DNA of 64,000 nt. Origin: Caulobacter sp. NIBR2454 (GTDB lineage Bacteria > Pseudomonadota > Alphaproteobacteria > Caulobacterales > Caulobacteraceae). Shown here in pieces: positions 8,515-16,127 of the stretch; position 1 is the stretch's first letter, and every line of letters begins with the position of its first letter. The notes beneath the pieces were generated by a model. That model had not been told where the DNA came from. It did not search any database and was given only the letters and a program-made list of their open reading frames with translations. Where the stretch lies: NCBI RefSeq assembly GCF_027474405.1, contig NZ_CP114871.1:2861001-2925000 (forward strand), given 5' to 3'. The translations under genes were made by a program, and so were the position numbers.

Positions 8515-9954
8515 ATGCGCGACTATACGAAGTTCTACATCGACGGCGCATGGGTCGCCCCCGCCGTGGCCAAGACGCTGGACGTCATCAATCCCGCCAA
8601 TGAAGAGGTCGCGGGCCGCATCTCCATGGGCTCGGCCGCCGATGTCGATACGGCGGTCAAGGCCGCCCGCAAGGCCTTCGAGACCTTCTCGCGCACCAGC
8701 CGTGAAGAGCGCATCGACCTGCTCGAGCGCATCGTCGCCGAGTATCAGAAGCGCTACGAGGACATGGCCAAGGCCATCACCGAGGAGATGGGCGCCCCGT
8801 CCTGGCTGGCCCAGCGCGCCCAGGCCGCCATGGGCGTCGGCCACATCCAGACCGCCATCGCCGTCCTCAAGGATTACAAGTTCGAGGAAGATCGCGGGAC
8901 CACCCGCATCGTCAAGGAGCCCATCGGCGTCTGTGGCTTCATCACCCCCTGGAACTGGCCGGTGAACCAGATCGCCTGCAAGGTCGCCCCGGCCCTGGCC
9001 ACCGGCTGCACCATGGTGCTCAAGCCGTCCGAGGTCGCGCCCTTCAGCGGCTATATCTTCGCCGAGATCCTGCACGCCGCCGGCGTTCCGGCCGGGGTGT
9101 TCAACCTCGTCAACGGCGACGGCCCCACCGTGGGTACGGCGATCTCCAGCCACCCGGACGTGGACATGGTCTCCTTCACCGGCTCGACCCGCGCCGGGAT
9201 CGAGGTGGCCCGCGCCGCCGCCCCGACCGTCAAGCGCGTCCATCAGGAGCTGGGCGGCAAGAGCCCCAACATCATCCTCGAAGACGCCGATTTCGCCCGC
9301 GCGGTGACCGGCGGCGTCTCGTCGGTGATGATGAACTCGGGCCAGTCCTGCAACGCCCCGACCCGCATGCTGGTCCCGGCCGCCAAGATGGACGAGGTGA
9401 TCGGCATCGCCAAAGCCGCGGCCGAGGGCTTCAACGTCGGCGACCCCAACGGCAACGCCAAGATGGGGCCCGTGGTCTCCGAGATTCAGTGGAACAAGAT
9501 TCAGGGCCTGATCCAGAAGGGCGTCGATGAAGGCGCCACCCTGGTCACCGGCGGCCCCGGCCGGCCCGAGGGCCTGGACAAGGGCTACTACGTGAAGCCC
9601 ACCGTCTTCGCCAACGTCACCAACGACATGACCATCGCCAAGGAAGAGATCTTCGGCCCGGTCGTCACCATCCTCGGCTACGACACCGTCGATCAGGCCG
9701 TGACCATCGGAAACGACACCGAATACGGCCTCGCCGCCTATGTGTCGGGCACGGACCCGGCCAAGGTGCGCGAAGTGGCCTCGCGCCTGCGCGCCGGTCA
9801 GGTCAGCCTCAACGGCGCCAGCCCCGACCTGATGGCCCCCTTCGGCGGCTACAAGATGAGCGGCAACGGCCGCGAATGGGGCGACCACGCCTTCGGCGAA
9901 TTCCTGGAGACCAAGGCCGTCCTGGGCTTCAACGCCCCGGTCGCGGCGGAGTAG
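8515..9954 (+). CDS. NAD(P)-dependent aldehyde dehydrogenase
   Basis: A 479-residue ALDH that oxidises an aldehyde to its acid. Seen: WNWPVNQIACKVAPALATG, the nucleotide-loop FTGSTRAGIEVARAA, the active Glu motif ELGGKSPNII, the nucleophile region GQSCNAPTRM, and EEIFGPV near the C-terminus. The ATG at 8515 follows AGGAG by 7 bases. It stands alone, so the substrate cannot be inferred. An inverted repeat follows it. Confidence 0.93.
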   Translation: MRDYTKFYIDGAWVAPAVAKTLDVINPANEEVAGRISMGSAADVDTAVKAARKAFETFSRTSREERIDLLERIVAEYQKRYEDMAKAITEEMGAPSWLAQRAQAAMGVGHIQTAIAVLKDYKFEEDRGTTRIVKEPIGVCGFITPWNWPVNQIACKVAPALATGCTMVLKPSEVAPFSGYIFAEILHAAGVPAGVFNLVNGDGPTVGTAISSHPDVDMVSFTGSTRAGIEVARAAAPTVKRVHQELGGKSPNIILEDADFARAVTGGVSSVMMNSGQSCNAPTRMLVPAAKMDEVIGIAKAAAEGFNVGDPNGNAKMGPVVSEIQWNKIQGLIQKGVDEGATLVTGGPGRPEGLDKGYYVKPTVFANVTNDMTIAKEEIFGPVVTILGYDTVDQAVTIGNDTEYGLAAYVSGTDPAKVREVASRLRAGQVSLNGASPDLMAPFGGYKMSGNGREWGDHAFGEFLETKAVLGFNAPVAAE

Positions 9955-9996
9955 TCACTCTCCCCCTCGATGGAGGAAGGCACGCTTATAGATATC

Positions 9997-10085
9997 CGCT
10001 CACCCCGGCGAAGGCCGGGGCCCAGGTGAAGCCCTTCTGAGGCTCTGGATGAATCTGGGTCCCGGCCTTCGCCGGGATGAGCGGT
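9997..10085. repeat. Inverted repeat with CCCGGC-GAAGGCCGGG arms
   Basis: Arm one (9997-10026) contains CTCACCCCGGCGAAGGCCGG; arm two (10055-10084) is its near reverse complement with CCCGGCCTTCGCCGGGATGA. Palindromes of this type are common dispersed repeats in high-GC alphaproteobacteria. The element lies between the convergent aldehyde dehydrogenase and kinase genes and may end both transcripts. Confidence 0.75.
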
Positions 10086-10131
10086 TGATAGTGCGAGGTT
10101 CCTCTGTCTCTTCGCTACGGGGCAGGAGGGA

Positions 10132-11478
10132 TCACCCCGGCAACCTCACCACCGCCCGCAACCCGCCCAGCGGCGACCGGTCCAGCACCAGGTCGCCCCC
10201 CAGGCCGCGCGCCACATCCCGCGCGATGGCCAGGCCCAGGCCCACGCCCTTCTCGTTCTGGTTTCGCGACTCATCGAGCCGGTTGAAGGGGCGGAACGCC
10301 TCCTCGTAGCGGTCCTCGGGAATGCCAGGCCCATCGTCGTCCACCCAGATCTCGACCCCGCCCGCCGGGCTGCGATGGGCCGCCACCTCCACCCGTTCGC
10401 CATGCACGGCCGCGTTCATGACCAGGTTGGACAGCGCCCGCTTCAGGGCGTTGGGCCGCACGGCGACCTCCAGGTCCGGATCGGCCTCGACGCTGACCTT
10501 GGCGCCGGCTCGCGCCGCCCCCTCGCTGACCTCCTCGATCAGGGGACGAAGCGGCGCGATCTCGACCGCCTCCCCGCCCTCGCCGCGAGCAAAGGCGAGA
10601 TACTCGTCGATCATGTGCTCCATCTCGGCCAGATCGCGCTTCATCGCCTCGATGCGCGGACCGGGCTCGGCCAGGGCCAGTTCCAGCTTCAGCCGCGTAA
10701 GCGGCGTGCGCAGATCGTGACTCACCGACGCCAGCAGGGTGGTCCGCTGTTCGATATGCCGCTGGATGCGCGCCTTCATGGCGATGAAGGCCTGGGCCGC
10801 CTGGCGCACCTCACGCGCGCCCCATGGCTTGAAGGCCGGCGCGTCGCCGCCTCGGCCAAAGGTGTCCGCCGCCTCGGCCAATCGCTCGATGGCCCGCACC
10901 TGGTTGCGGATGAACAGCAGGGCCACCGCCGTCAGCAGCAGGGTCGCCCCCGCCATCCACAGCACGAAGATATGGCCCTGGGTCGCCACGGCCCGGTCAC
11001 GCGGCGCGATGATGCGCAGCACGCCCTGGTCCACCTTCACCCGGATGTCGACATAGGCCGGATAGCGATCCGAGGCGTCGAACCAGAACGGCTGGTCCAG
11101 CCGCGCCGACAGCGCCTTCTGCAGCGACCGGTCAACCGCCGCGAACAGGGCTGCCCGCCGCCCGATCGGCAACTCCCGCCCCGGCTGCAGGGCGATCGAC
11201 AGCGACAGGGAATCTTCGGCTCTCTGCTCCAGCCGCGCCAGGGCCTCGGGCCGCGGATCGTCCTGATAGCTCTCCACCGCCCAGGCGACCTCGCCCGCCA
11301 GCCCGTCCGACAGGCGACTGTTCACGGTCTCCCAGTGGGCGTCGAAGAAGGCCCAGGTCACCGCCATCTGCATCAGGGCGATCGGCAGGATGATGATCAG
11401 CAGCGACCGGCCGAACAACGAGGTCGGCACGTAGCGTCGCATCATCCGTGGCCAGAAAATCCGGATCCAGCGTCTCAA
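10132..11478 (-). CDS. EnvZ-like membrane sensor histidine kinase
   Basis: 448 residues. Two membrane spans (about 24-45 and 170-190) flank a periplasmic sensor, followed by HAMP, the phospho-acceptor SHDLRTPLTRL with His254, the N box NLVMNAAVHG, and G boxes DDGPGIP and GVGLGLAI. It is the third gene of a MarR - response regulator - kinase operon but is separated from the regulator by a 154-base palindromic repeat. It presumably phosphorylates that regulator. Signal unknown. Confidence 0.9.
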   Translation of the reverse strand: MRRWIRIFWPRMMRRYVPTSLFGRSLLIIILPIALMQMAVTWAFFDAHWETVNSRLSDGLAGEVAWAVESYQDDPRPEALARLEQRAEDSLSLSIALQPGRELPIGRRAALFAAVDRSLQKALSARLDQPFWFDASDRYPAYVDIRVKVDQGVLRIIAPRDRAVATQGHIFVLWMAGATLLLTAVALLFIRNQVRAIERLAEAADTFGRGGDAPAFKPWGAREVRQAAQAFIAMKARIQRHIEQRTTLLASVSHDLRTPLTRLKLELALAEPGPRIEAMKRDLAEMEHMIDEYLAFARGEGGEAVEIAPLRPLIEEVSEGAARAGAKVSVEADPDLEVAVRPNALKRALSNLVMNAAVHGERVEVAAHRSPAGGVEIWVDDDGPGIPEDRYEEAFRPFNRLDESRNQNEKGVGLGLAIARDVARGLGGDLVLDRSPLGGLRAVVRLPG

Positions 11479-11479
11479 G

Positions 11480-11612
11480 CCCTCTCCTCCCTTGCGAAGC
11501 GGGGGAGGGGGACCATGCGCAGCATGGTGGAGGGGGCGTGACCGGGCTCAGTGCAGGCGGTCGCCCCCTCCACCGCTGCGCGGTCCCCCTCCCCCGTCAT
11601 GACGGGGGAGGA
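11480..11612. repeat. Long imperfect palindrome between response regulator and kinase
   Basis: Left arm about 11481-11539 (GGGGGAGGGGGACCATGCGC then GTGGAGGGGGC) and right arm about 11560-11612 (GCCCCCTCCACCGC, TCCCCCTCCCCC) are imperfect reverse complements. The right arm has an extra inner palindrome, CCCCCGTCATGACGGGGG. It resembles dispersed palindromic repeats of Caulobacterales. Lying inside an operon, its RNA could fold strongly and lower kinase expression relative to the regulator. Confidence 0.75.
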
Positions 11613-11632
11613 GTTGGTCGCGGCATACGCCA

Positions 11633-12334
11633 TCAATCCGGCGCCAGGCGGTAGCCGATGCCGCGCACGGTCTGCAGATAGCGGGGGTTCTTGGGGTCGG
11701 GCTCGATCTTGCGGCGCAGGCGCGTGACCTGCACGTCCACCGCCCGGCCGGTGATGTCGGCGGCGTCGCGGGCCAGGTCCATGCGGTCCACCGGCTCGTG
11801 CGCCGCCCGCGCCAGCTGACGCAGCAGTTCGATCTCGGCCTCGGTCAGGCGCACCGGCTCGCCCGCGCGGGTCAGCTCGCCCCGTTCGGGATCAAAGGCG
11901 CAGTCGCCCATCATCAGGCTTTCCGACAAGGTCACGCGCGGCCCCGCCCGGCGCAGGATCGCCTCGATGCGCAGCAGCAGTTCCTGCGGCTCGAACGGCT
12001 TGGCCAGATAGTCGTCGGCCCCCAGGGTCAGCCCCTCGATGCGGTCGGTGGACTGATCGCGCGCGGTCAGCATCAGGATCGGCGTGCGCCCCGCCTCGCC
12101 CGGCCGCGCGCGCAGGGCGCGGGTGAAGGCGAACCCGTCCTCGCCCGGCATCATCACGTCCAGCACCAGCAGATCGAAGTCGAAGGCGTCCATCAGCTTG
12201 CGCGCCGCCGCGGCGTCCTGGGCGGCGGTGACGCGAAATCCGGCCCGGGCCAGGTATTCCTTGATCAGGGTGCGGATGCGATCGTCGTCATCGACGACCA
12301 GCAGGTGACGGTCACGGGCTTCCAAAGGAGTCAT
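11633..12334 (-). CDS. OmpR/PhoB-family response regulator
   Basis: A 233-residue two-domain regulator. The receiver has the acid pocket VDDDD (about 14-18), phospho-acceptor Asp59 in LVLDVMMP, LTA at the Thr position and KPFEPQELL. A winged-helix DNA-binding domain follows, ending VRGIGYRLAPD. The ATG overlaps the MarR gene stop by 4 bases. The MarR-plus-regulator pairing resembles PetP-PetR of other alphaproteobacteria; I hold that name as possible only. Confidence 0.92.
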   Translation of the reverse strand: MTPLEARDRHLLVVDDDDRIRTLIKEYLARAGFRVTAAQDAAAARKLMDAFDFDLLVLDVMMPGEDGFAFTRALRARPGEAGRTPILMLTARDQSTDRIEGLTLGADDYLAKPFEPQELLLRIEAILRRAGPRVTLSESLMMGDCAFDPERGELTRAGEPVRLTEAEIELLRQLARAAHEPVDRMDLARDAADITGRAVDVQVTRLRRKIEPDPKNPRYLQTVRGIGYRLAPD

Positions 12335-12822
12335 GCCGCTTCGCTCCGGCGAATGCCGATAGAGACCCGTGGTCCCGCCAGGGCCGACAGAATACGCCGC
12401 GTTCCCGCCACGCCGTCCAGTCCTCCGGTGCGATAGGCCTTGGCCACCAAGGCTCGAAGGCGCTCGCTGACCCGCGCCTCGAACGCCGCGCCTTCCGCGG
12501 TCAGTTCAGTCAGGCGGCGACGCGCGTCCAACTCGCCCGCGGTCTTGTGCGCCAGACCCGCCTTTTCCAGGTCCGAAAGGGTGCGGCTGGCCGCCTGCTT
12601 GGACAGGCCCGTCAGCCGCGCCAGCTCCTGCACGCCCACGCTCGGCCGCCGGCGCAGCAGCAGGGCCGCCCGCCAGTGCGAACGCCCCAGGCCATTGCCC
12701 TCCGCCTCCAGCGCCGCATCCACCGCCGCCCAGACGCCGGCCTCGGCCAGGAGAATCAGCTCCAGGCCGGAGTCCAGCTCGTCGTCACGAAGAATGAGGC
12801 GCGGATCGGCCGGGGCGCTCAT
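12331..12822 (-). CDS. MarR-family transcription regulator (PetP-like)
   Basis: 163 residues with a central winged helix: VGVQELARLTGLSKQAASRTLSDLEKAGL (about 59-87), then a DARRRLTELTAEG wing. It is the first gene of the operon with the response regulator and kinase, joined by a 4-base overlap. A 6+6 inverted repeat overlaps a TATAGA box 48 bases upstream (12870-12885), consistent with self-control. Ligand unknown. Confidence 0.87.
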   Translation of the reverse strand: MSAPADPRLILRDDELDSGLELILLAEAGVWAAVDAALEAEGNGLGRSHWRAALLLRRRPSVGVQELARLTGLSKQAASRTLSDLEKAGLAHKTAGELDARRRLTELTAEGAAFEARVSERLRALVAKAYRTGGLDGVAGTRRILSALAGPRVSIGIRRSEAA

Positions 12823-12869
12823 GGCGGCGTTCCAAATCTTTGACCCGCCCGCGCCCCGTGGCGTGCGGC

Positions 12870-12885
12870 AGGTCTCTATAGACCT
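12870..12885 (-). promoter_or_regulatory. Candidate operator/promoter of the MarR operon
   Basis: Perfect inverted repeat AGGTCT-N4-AGACCT. On the minus strand it encloses TATAGA, which could be the -10 box. It sits 48 bases before the MarR start, so a repressor bound here would block transcription. Site and role are inferred from symmetry and position. Confidence 0.45.
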
Positions 12886-12994
12886 CGAAAATGCGAGATC
12901 GCCCGCACGGTGGCCGAGATCGGCGGGCGCTGCAAGGCGAGGAACGCCATCAGCCCTCCCCCTGTCGAGGGGAAGGGCTGGGCTTCACAGCTTT

Positions 12995-13414
12995 TTACAC
13001 CAGCCAGGTGTTGGGGCGCGGATAGGCCTCGTCGCGAGCCAGATAGACCAGGCCCACGATGGAGCGGACCAGGAACCAGATCGCGATGGCGCCCATGAAC
13101 AGACCGCTGACGATCAGGCCGGGAATGCCGATCAGCACGAAGCTGAGCGGGATGCTGATCGCGAACACCGCCCCCGCCACCAGGAAGGCCGCCACGGACA
13201 GCCAGAAGGTGCGGATCAGGAAGGTGTAGTGGCTCTTCATCTTCGGGCCGGCGGTGCTTTCCTGGACGTGAGCGAGAATCACGCCGACGATGAAGGTGAT
13301 CCCGTTCGAGAACCCGAGCAGGTACAGAGCGTAGACGATCCCCGGAAGAAGACGGTCTTCGCTGGCCGCAACGGGCGCTGCGGCGATGACGGTTTCAGGG
13401 GTGGCGTCGGTCAT
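12995..13414 (-). CDS. DUF4870-like small membrane protein
   Basis: A 139-residue protein with an Ala-rich cytosolic N-terminus and about three to four hydrophobic segments: LLPGIVYALYLLGFSNGITFIVGVILA, FWLSVAAFLVAGAVFAISIPL, and a final FVLIGIPGLIVSGLF...IWFLVRSIVGLVYLA. The pattern and the HYTFLIRTFW loop resemble DUF4870/Tic20-type proteins of unknown role. It stands alone, and I cannot offer a function. Confidence 0.65.
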   Translation of the reverse strand: MTDATPETVIAAAPVAASEDRLLPGIVYALYLLGFSNGITFIVGVILAHVQESTAGPKMKSHYTFLIRTFWLSVAAFLVAGAVFAISIPLSFVLIGIPGLIVSGLFMGAIAIWFLVRSIVGLVYLARDEAYPRPNTWLV

Positions 13415-13662
13415 GAGGTCTCCTTTTCAATGCCCAGATTTTGCGGCCGAACCCCGGTGAAAGGCAAATTAAGCCTTCGACACTTTGTGAATGTTCGGAA
13501 ACCTTCCCGCACAAGGCGTTGAACGCCTCAGCTTGTTTTGCGTTCGATCTTGGCTCGTGGCTCAGCTTGTAAAAACAGGGTTAACGATCCACGGTCACAC
13601 TGTCGCCCGCACCGCCGCGTATTCGGCGCTAAATCATTCTATTTTCCGGGGATCTCCGCCAG

Positions 13663-14694
13663 ATGATTACAAGAAGCCGCGTTAAGGCCCTGGCGGGCCT
13701 GAGCCTGTTGGCCGTTCTGGCCGCCTGCGCCTCTCCCGCCCCGCCCCCTCCGCCGCCGGTGGCTTACATCCCGCCGCCGATCACCCTTTCGCCTCGCGTT
13801 GTCGAGCAGGCCGCCGCCTATCGCGGCTATGTGCAGAGCGCCGGCGCCATCTCCCCCAACTTCGCCGACGGCCTCCAGGTCGCTCAGGCCGTGAAGACCG
13901 GCTCGGCCTATGAGAGCCGCCAGCTGATGTCCGGCGCCGTGGCCTACGCCGCCGTCGTCGCCCTGCAGGACCCCGCCTTCGTCTCGGCCGTCCGCGAGTT
14001 CGCCGCGGACCGGAATCAGCGCACCCAGGTCGCCCAGCAGATCTTGCGCGATCCGGCCTACGCTGCGGTCATCAAGGGGGCCGACACCGCCGCCGGCCTG
14101 ATCATCTCCGCCCTCGGGACCGATGGGACCCAGGTCTATATGGCCGGTCGCGCGGTCAAGCAGGCGGCCTACGACGTCCAGCGCCAGAAGTGGTCCAAGG
14201 CCGACGTCGCCAACCGCCCCGAACGCCTGGCCGAAGCCAAGGCCCTGTCCGCCCGCCCGCACCTGCCCTCCCAGGACGAGACCGCCCGCCTGCATCAGGT
14301 CAGCACCGGCCTCGCGCCGCTGGGCCTGACCCCCACTTCGGCGCCGGCGCCTTACTCGCCGCTGGTGATCCGCGGCCTGGCCGTGGCCGCCCTCGCCGCC
14401 CTGGGCGAGGCTGGCGACGCCCACATGGCGACGATCCAGCCTCTGCTGGCCGAACCTACCGGCGGCCAGTGCCTGAACCTGGCCAAGCTGAACCTCTATC
14501 AATGCCTGGCGGTGTCCAAGCCGCACTACGAGGACGTCTTCTGCGTCGGCCAGCACATCCTGATGGACACCGGCCAGTGCCTCATCAAGAGCTCCGGCGC
14601 GGCCATGCCCTACATCCCGCCCCCGCCCGTTCCCGTGAAGGCCGAGGTGAAGACCCCCGCCAAGAAGAAGGCCCCGGCCAAGAAGAAGGGCTGA
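13663..14694 (+). CDS. Lipoprotein with proline-rich neck and lysine tail, unknown function
   Basis: 343 residues. A lipoprotein signal with lipobox LAAC (Cys about 22) is followed by a SPAPPPPPPVAYIPPP neck, an Ala-rich helical body, a four-Cys segment near the end (GGQC, YQC, VFC, GQC) and a tail PVPVKAEVKTPAKKKAPAKKKG. The neck suggests a spacer off the membrane; the basic tail could bind peptidoglycan, lipopolysaccharide or nucleic acid. The four Cys could form two disulfides. Family not recognised; probably restricted to Caulobacterales. Confidence 0.75.
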   Translation: MITRSRVKALAGLSLLAVLAACASPAPPPPPPVAYIPPPITLSPRVVEQAAAYRGYVQSAGAISPNFADGLQVAQAVKTGSAYESRQLMSGAVAYAAVVALQDPAFVSAVREFAADRNQRTQVAQQILRDPAYAAVIKGADTAAGLIISALGTDGTQVYMAGRAVKQAAYDVQRQKWSKADVANRPERLAEAKALSARPHLPSQDETARLHQVSTGLAPLGLTPTSAPAPYSPLVIRGLAVAALAALGEAGDAHMATIQPLLAEPTGGQCLNLAKLNLYQCLAVSKPHYEDVFCVGQHILMDTGQCLIKSSGAAMPYIPPPPVPVKAEVKTPAKKKAPAKKKG

Positions 14695-14716
14695 TCGCCC
14701 GTTTCGATTCAGAGTC

Positions 14717-14742
14717 GCGCGGGGCGTTGCAACGTCCCGCGC
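14717..14742 (+). terminator. Hairpin after the lipoprotein gene
   Basis: A near-perfect 13-base palindrome (14717-14729 with 14730-14742; one wobble) 23 bases after the lipoprotein stop and 84 bases before rplY. It lacks a strong T-run, so this is a probable rather than sure terminator. Confidence 0.45.
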
Positions 14743-14825
14743 CCTCGTGTATCTAGCCGCACCCTATTCATCCGACTGTCACCGCGCGGATATCACGCGC
14801 GGCGTTTCGTTTTGAGAAAAGACCT

Positions 14826-15428
14826 ATGGCCGAGATCGTTCTGAACGTCGAAGTCCGTGAGCGCGCCGGCACCGGCGGCGCCCGCGCCTCCCGTAATGCC
14901 GGCAACGTTCCCGGCGTCCTGTACGGCGGCGGCAAGGCCCCGGTGATGATCGAGGTCCGCTCGAACGAGTTCCGCAAGGCGCTCTACACGGGCAAGCTGT
15001 CGGGCCACCTGGTGACCCTGAAGCACGGCGCTGAAAGCCAGCCCGTCATCGCCAAGGACATCCAGTTCCATCCGGTGACGGACGAGCCGATCCACTTCGA
15101 CCTGTATCGCGTCGACGAAAAGCAGACGATCAAGATCGAAGTGCCGGTTCACTTCAAGAACCACGAAACCTCGCCCGGCATGAAGGCCGGCGGTTCGCTG
15201 GAAATCGTGCGTCACACGGTCGAGCTGTCCTGCCCGGCCAACGCCATTCCGGAAGAACTGATCATCGACCTGTCGACCCACAACATCGGCGACACCATCC
15301 GCATGTCGGAAATCCAGCTGCCCAAGGGCGTGAAGCCCTCGATGGACCGCGACTTCGTGATCGCCAACATCAAGGTCTCGTCGGCCGCCATGTCGGAAGC
15401 CGCTGAAGAAGCCGCGACCGAAGAATAA
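14826..15428 (+). CDS. rplY: 50S ribosomal protein L25/general stress protein Ctc
   Basis: 200 residues, the long Ctc form with the L25 5S-rRNA-binding N-terminal domain (VEVRERAGTGGARASRNAGN, about 7-26) and the C-terminal TL5 domain (GMKAGGSLEIVRHTVELSCP onward). The acidic, Ala/Glu-rich end EAAEEAATEE is typical. The next gene is pth, a pairing common in bacteria, but a strong terminator separates them. Confidence 0.95.
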   Translation: MAEIVLNVEVRERAGTGGARASRNAGNVPGVLYGGGKAPVMIEVRSNEFRKALYTGKLSGHLVTLKHGAESQPVIAKDIQFHPVTDEPIHFDLYRVDEKQTIKIEVPVHFKNHETSPGMKAGGSLEIVRHTVELSCPANAIPEELIIDLSTHNIGDTIRMSEIQLPKGVKPSMDRDFVIANIKVSSAAMSEAAEEAATEE

Positions 15429-15456
15429 GCTTCTCCCTTCGGGGCTGAACAGTTCA

Positions 15457-15495
15457 TCGCCCGCGAAGGTCACGCCTTCGCGGGCGATTTCGTTT
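15457..15495 (+). terminator. Strong terminator between rplY and pth
   Basis: A perfect 14-base stem (15457-15470 with 15476-15489), loop TCACG, then TTCGTTT. It ends just 20 bases before the pth ATG, so pth either has a promoter overlapping it or depends on read-through. Confidence 0.8.
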
Positions 15496-15515
15496 CGAGG
15501 TTTCGGGAAACCGCC

Positions 15516-16127
15516 ATGCTGATCCTCGCCGGCCTCGGAAACCCCGAGGGCAAGTACGAGAAGAACCGCCACAACGTCGGCTTCATGGCCGTCGACGCCC
15601 TGGCCCGCAAATGGTCCACGGCCCCCTGGCGCTCACGCTTCCAGGGCATGGCCTGCGAGGGCTCGGTCAGTACGCCCGACGGCCCGGTCAAGCTGCTGCT
15701 GCTCAAACCCAAGACCTATTACAACGAGAGCGGCCGCGCGGTGGGCGAGGCCATGAAGTTCTTCAAGCTGACCCCCGCCGACGTCATCGTCTTCCATGAC
15801 GAGATCGATCTGGCGCCCGGTCGCTTCCGCATGAAGTCGGGCGGCGGCGCGGCGGGCAACAACGGCATCCGCTCGGTCACCAGCCAGATCGGCGACACCT
15901 TCCGCCGCGGCCGCATCGGCGTCGGCCACCCGGGCCACAAGGACGCGGTGATGCACTACGTCCTGGGCGACTTCCATAAGGTCGAGCACCAGTGGCTCGA
16001 CCCCATGCTCGACGCCATCGCCGACGCCCTGCCCTTCGCCGCCGCCGGCGACGACGAACGCTACCAGGCCGAGATCATGCGCCTGGCCCCCGCTCCCAAG
16101 GCCGATCCCCGCAAGCGCGAGGACTAG
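15516..16127 (+). CDS. pth: Peptidyl-tRNA hydrolase
   Basis: Releases peptides from peptidyl-tRNA dropped by ribosomes. 203 residues. Seen: GLGNPEGKYEKNRHNVGFM with the catalytic His (about 24), KPKTYYNESG with the substrate Asn, HDEIDLAPG with the catalytic Asp (about 97), and GGGAAGNNGIRS. Its stop overlaps by 4 bases the stop of the convergent serine hydrolase. Confidence 0.97.
   Translation: MLILAGLGNPEGKYEKNRHNVGFMAVDALARKWSTAPWRSRFQGMACEGSVSTPDGPVKLLLLKPKTYYNESGRAVGEAMKFFKLTPADVIVFHDEIDLAPGRFRMKSGGGAAGNNGIRSVTSQIGDTFRRGRIGVGHPGHKDAVMHYVLGDFHKVEHQWLDPMLDAIADALPFAAAGDDERYQAEIMRLAPAPKADPRKRED

Noticed and set aside
8443..9888. 481-residue minus-strand frame opposite the aldehyde dehydrogenase
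   Set aside because: No family features; the opposite strand is a complete ALDH.
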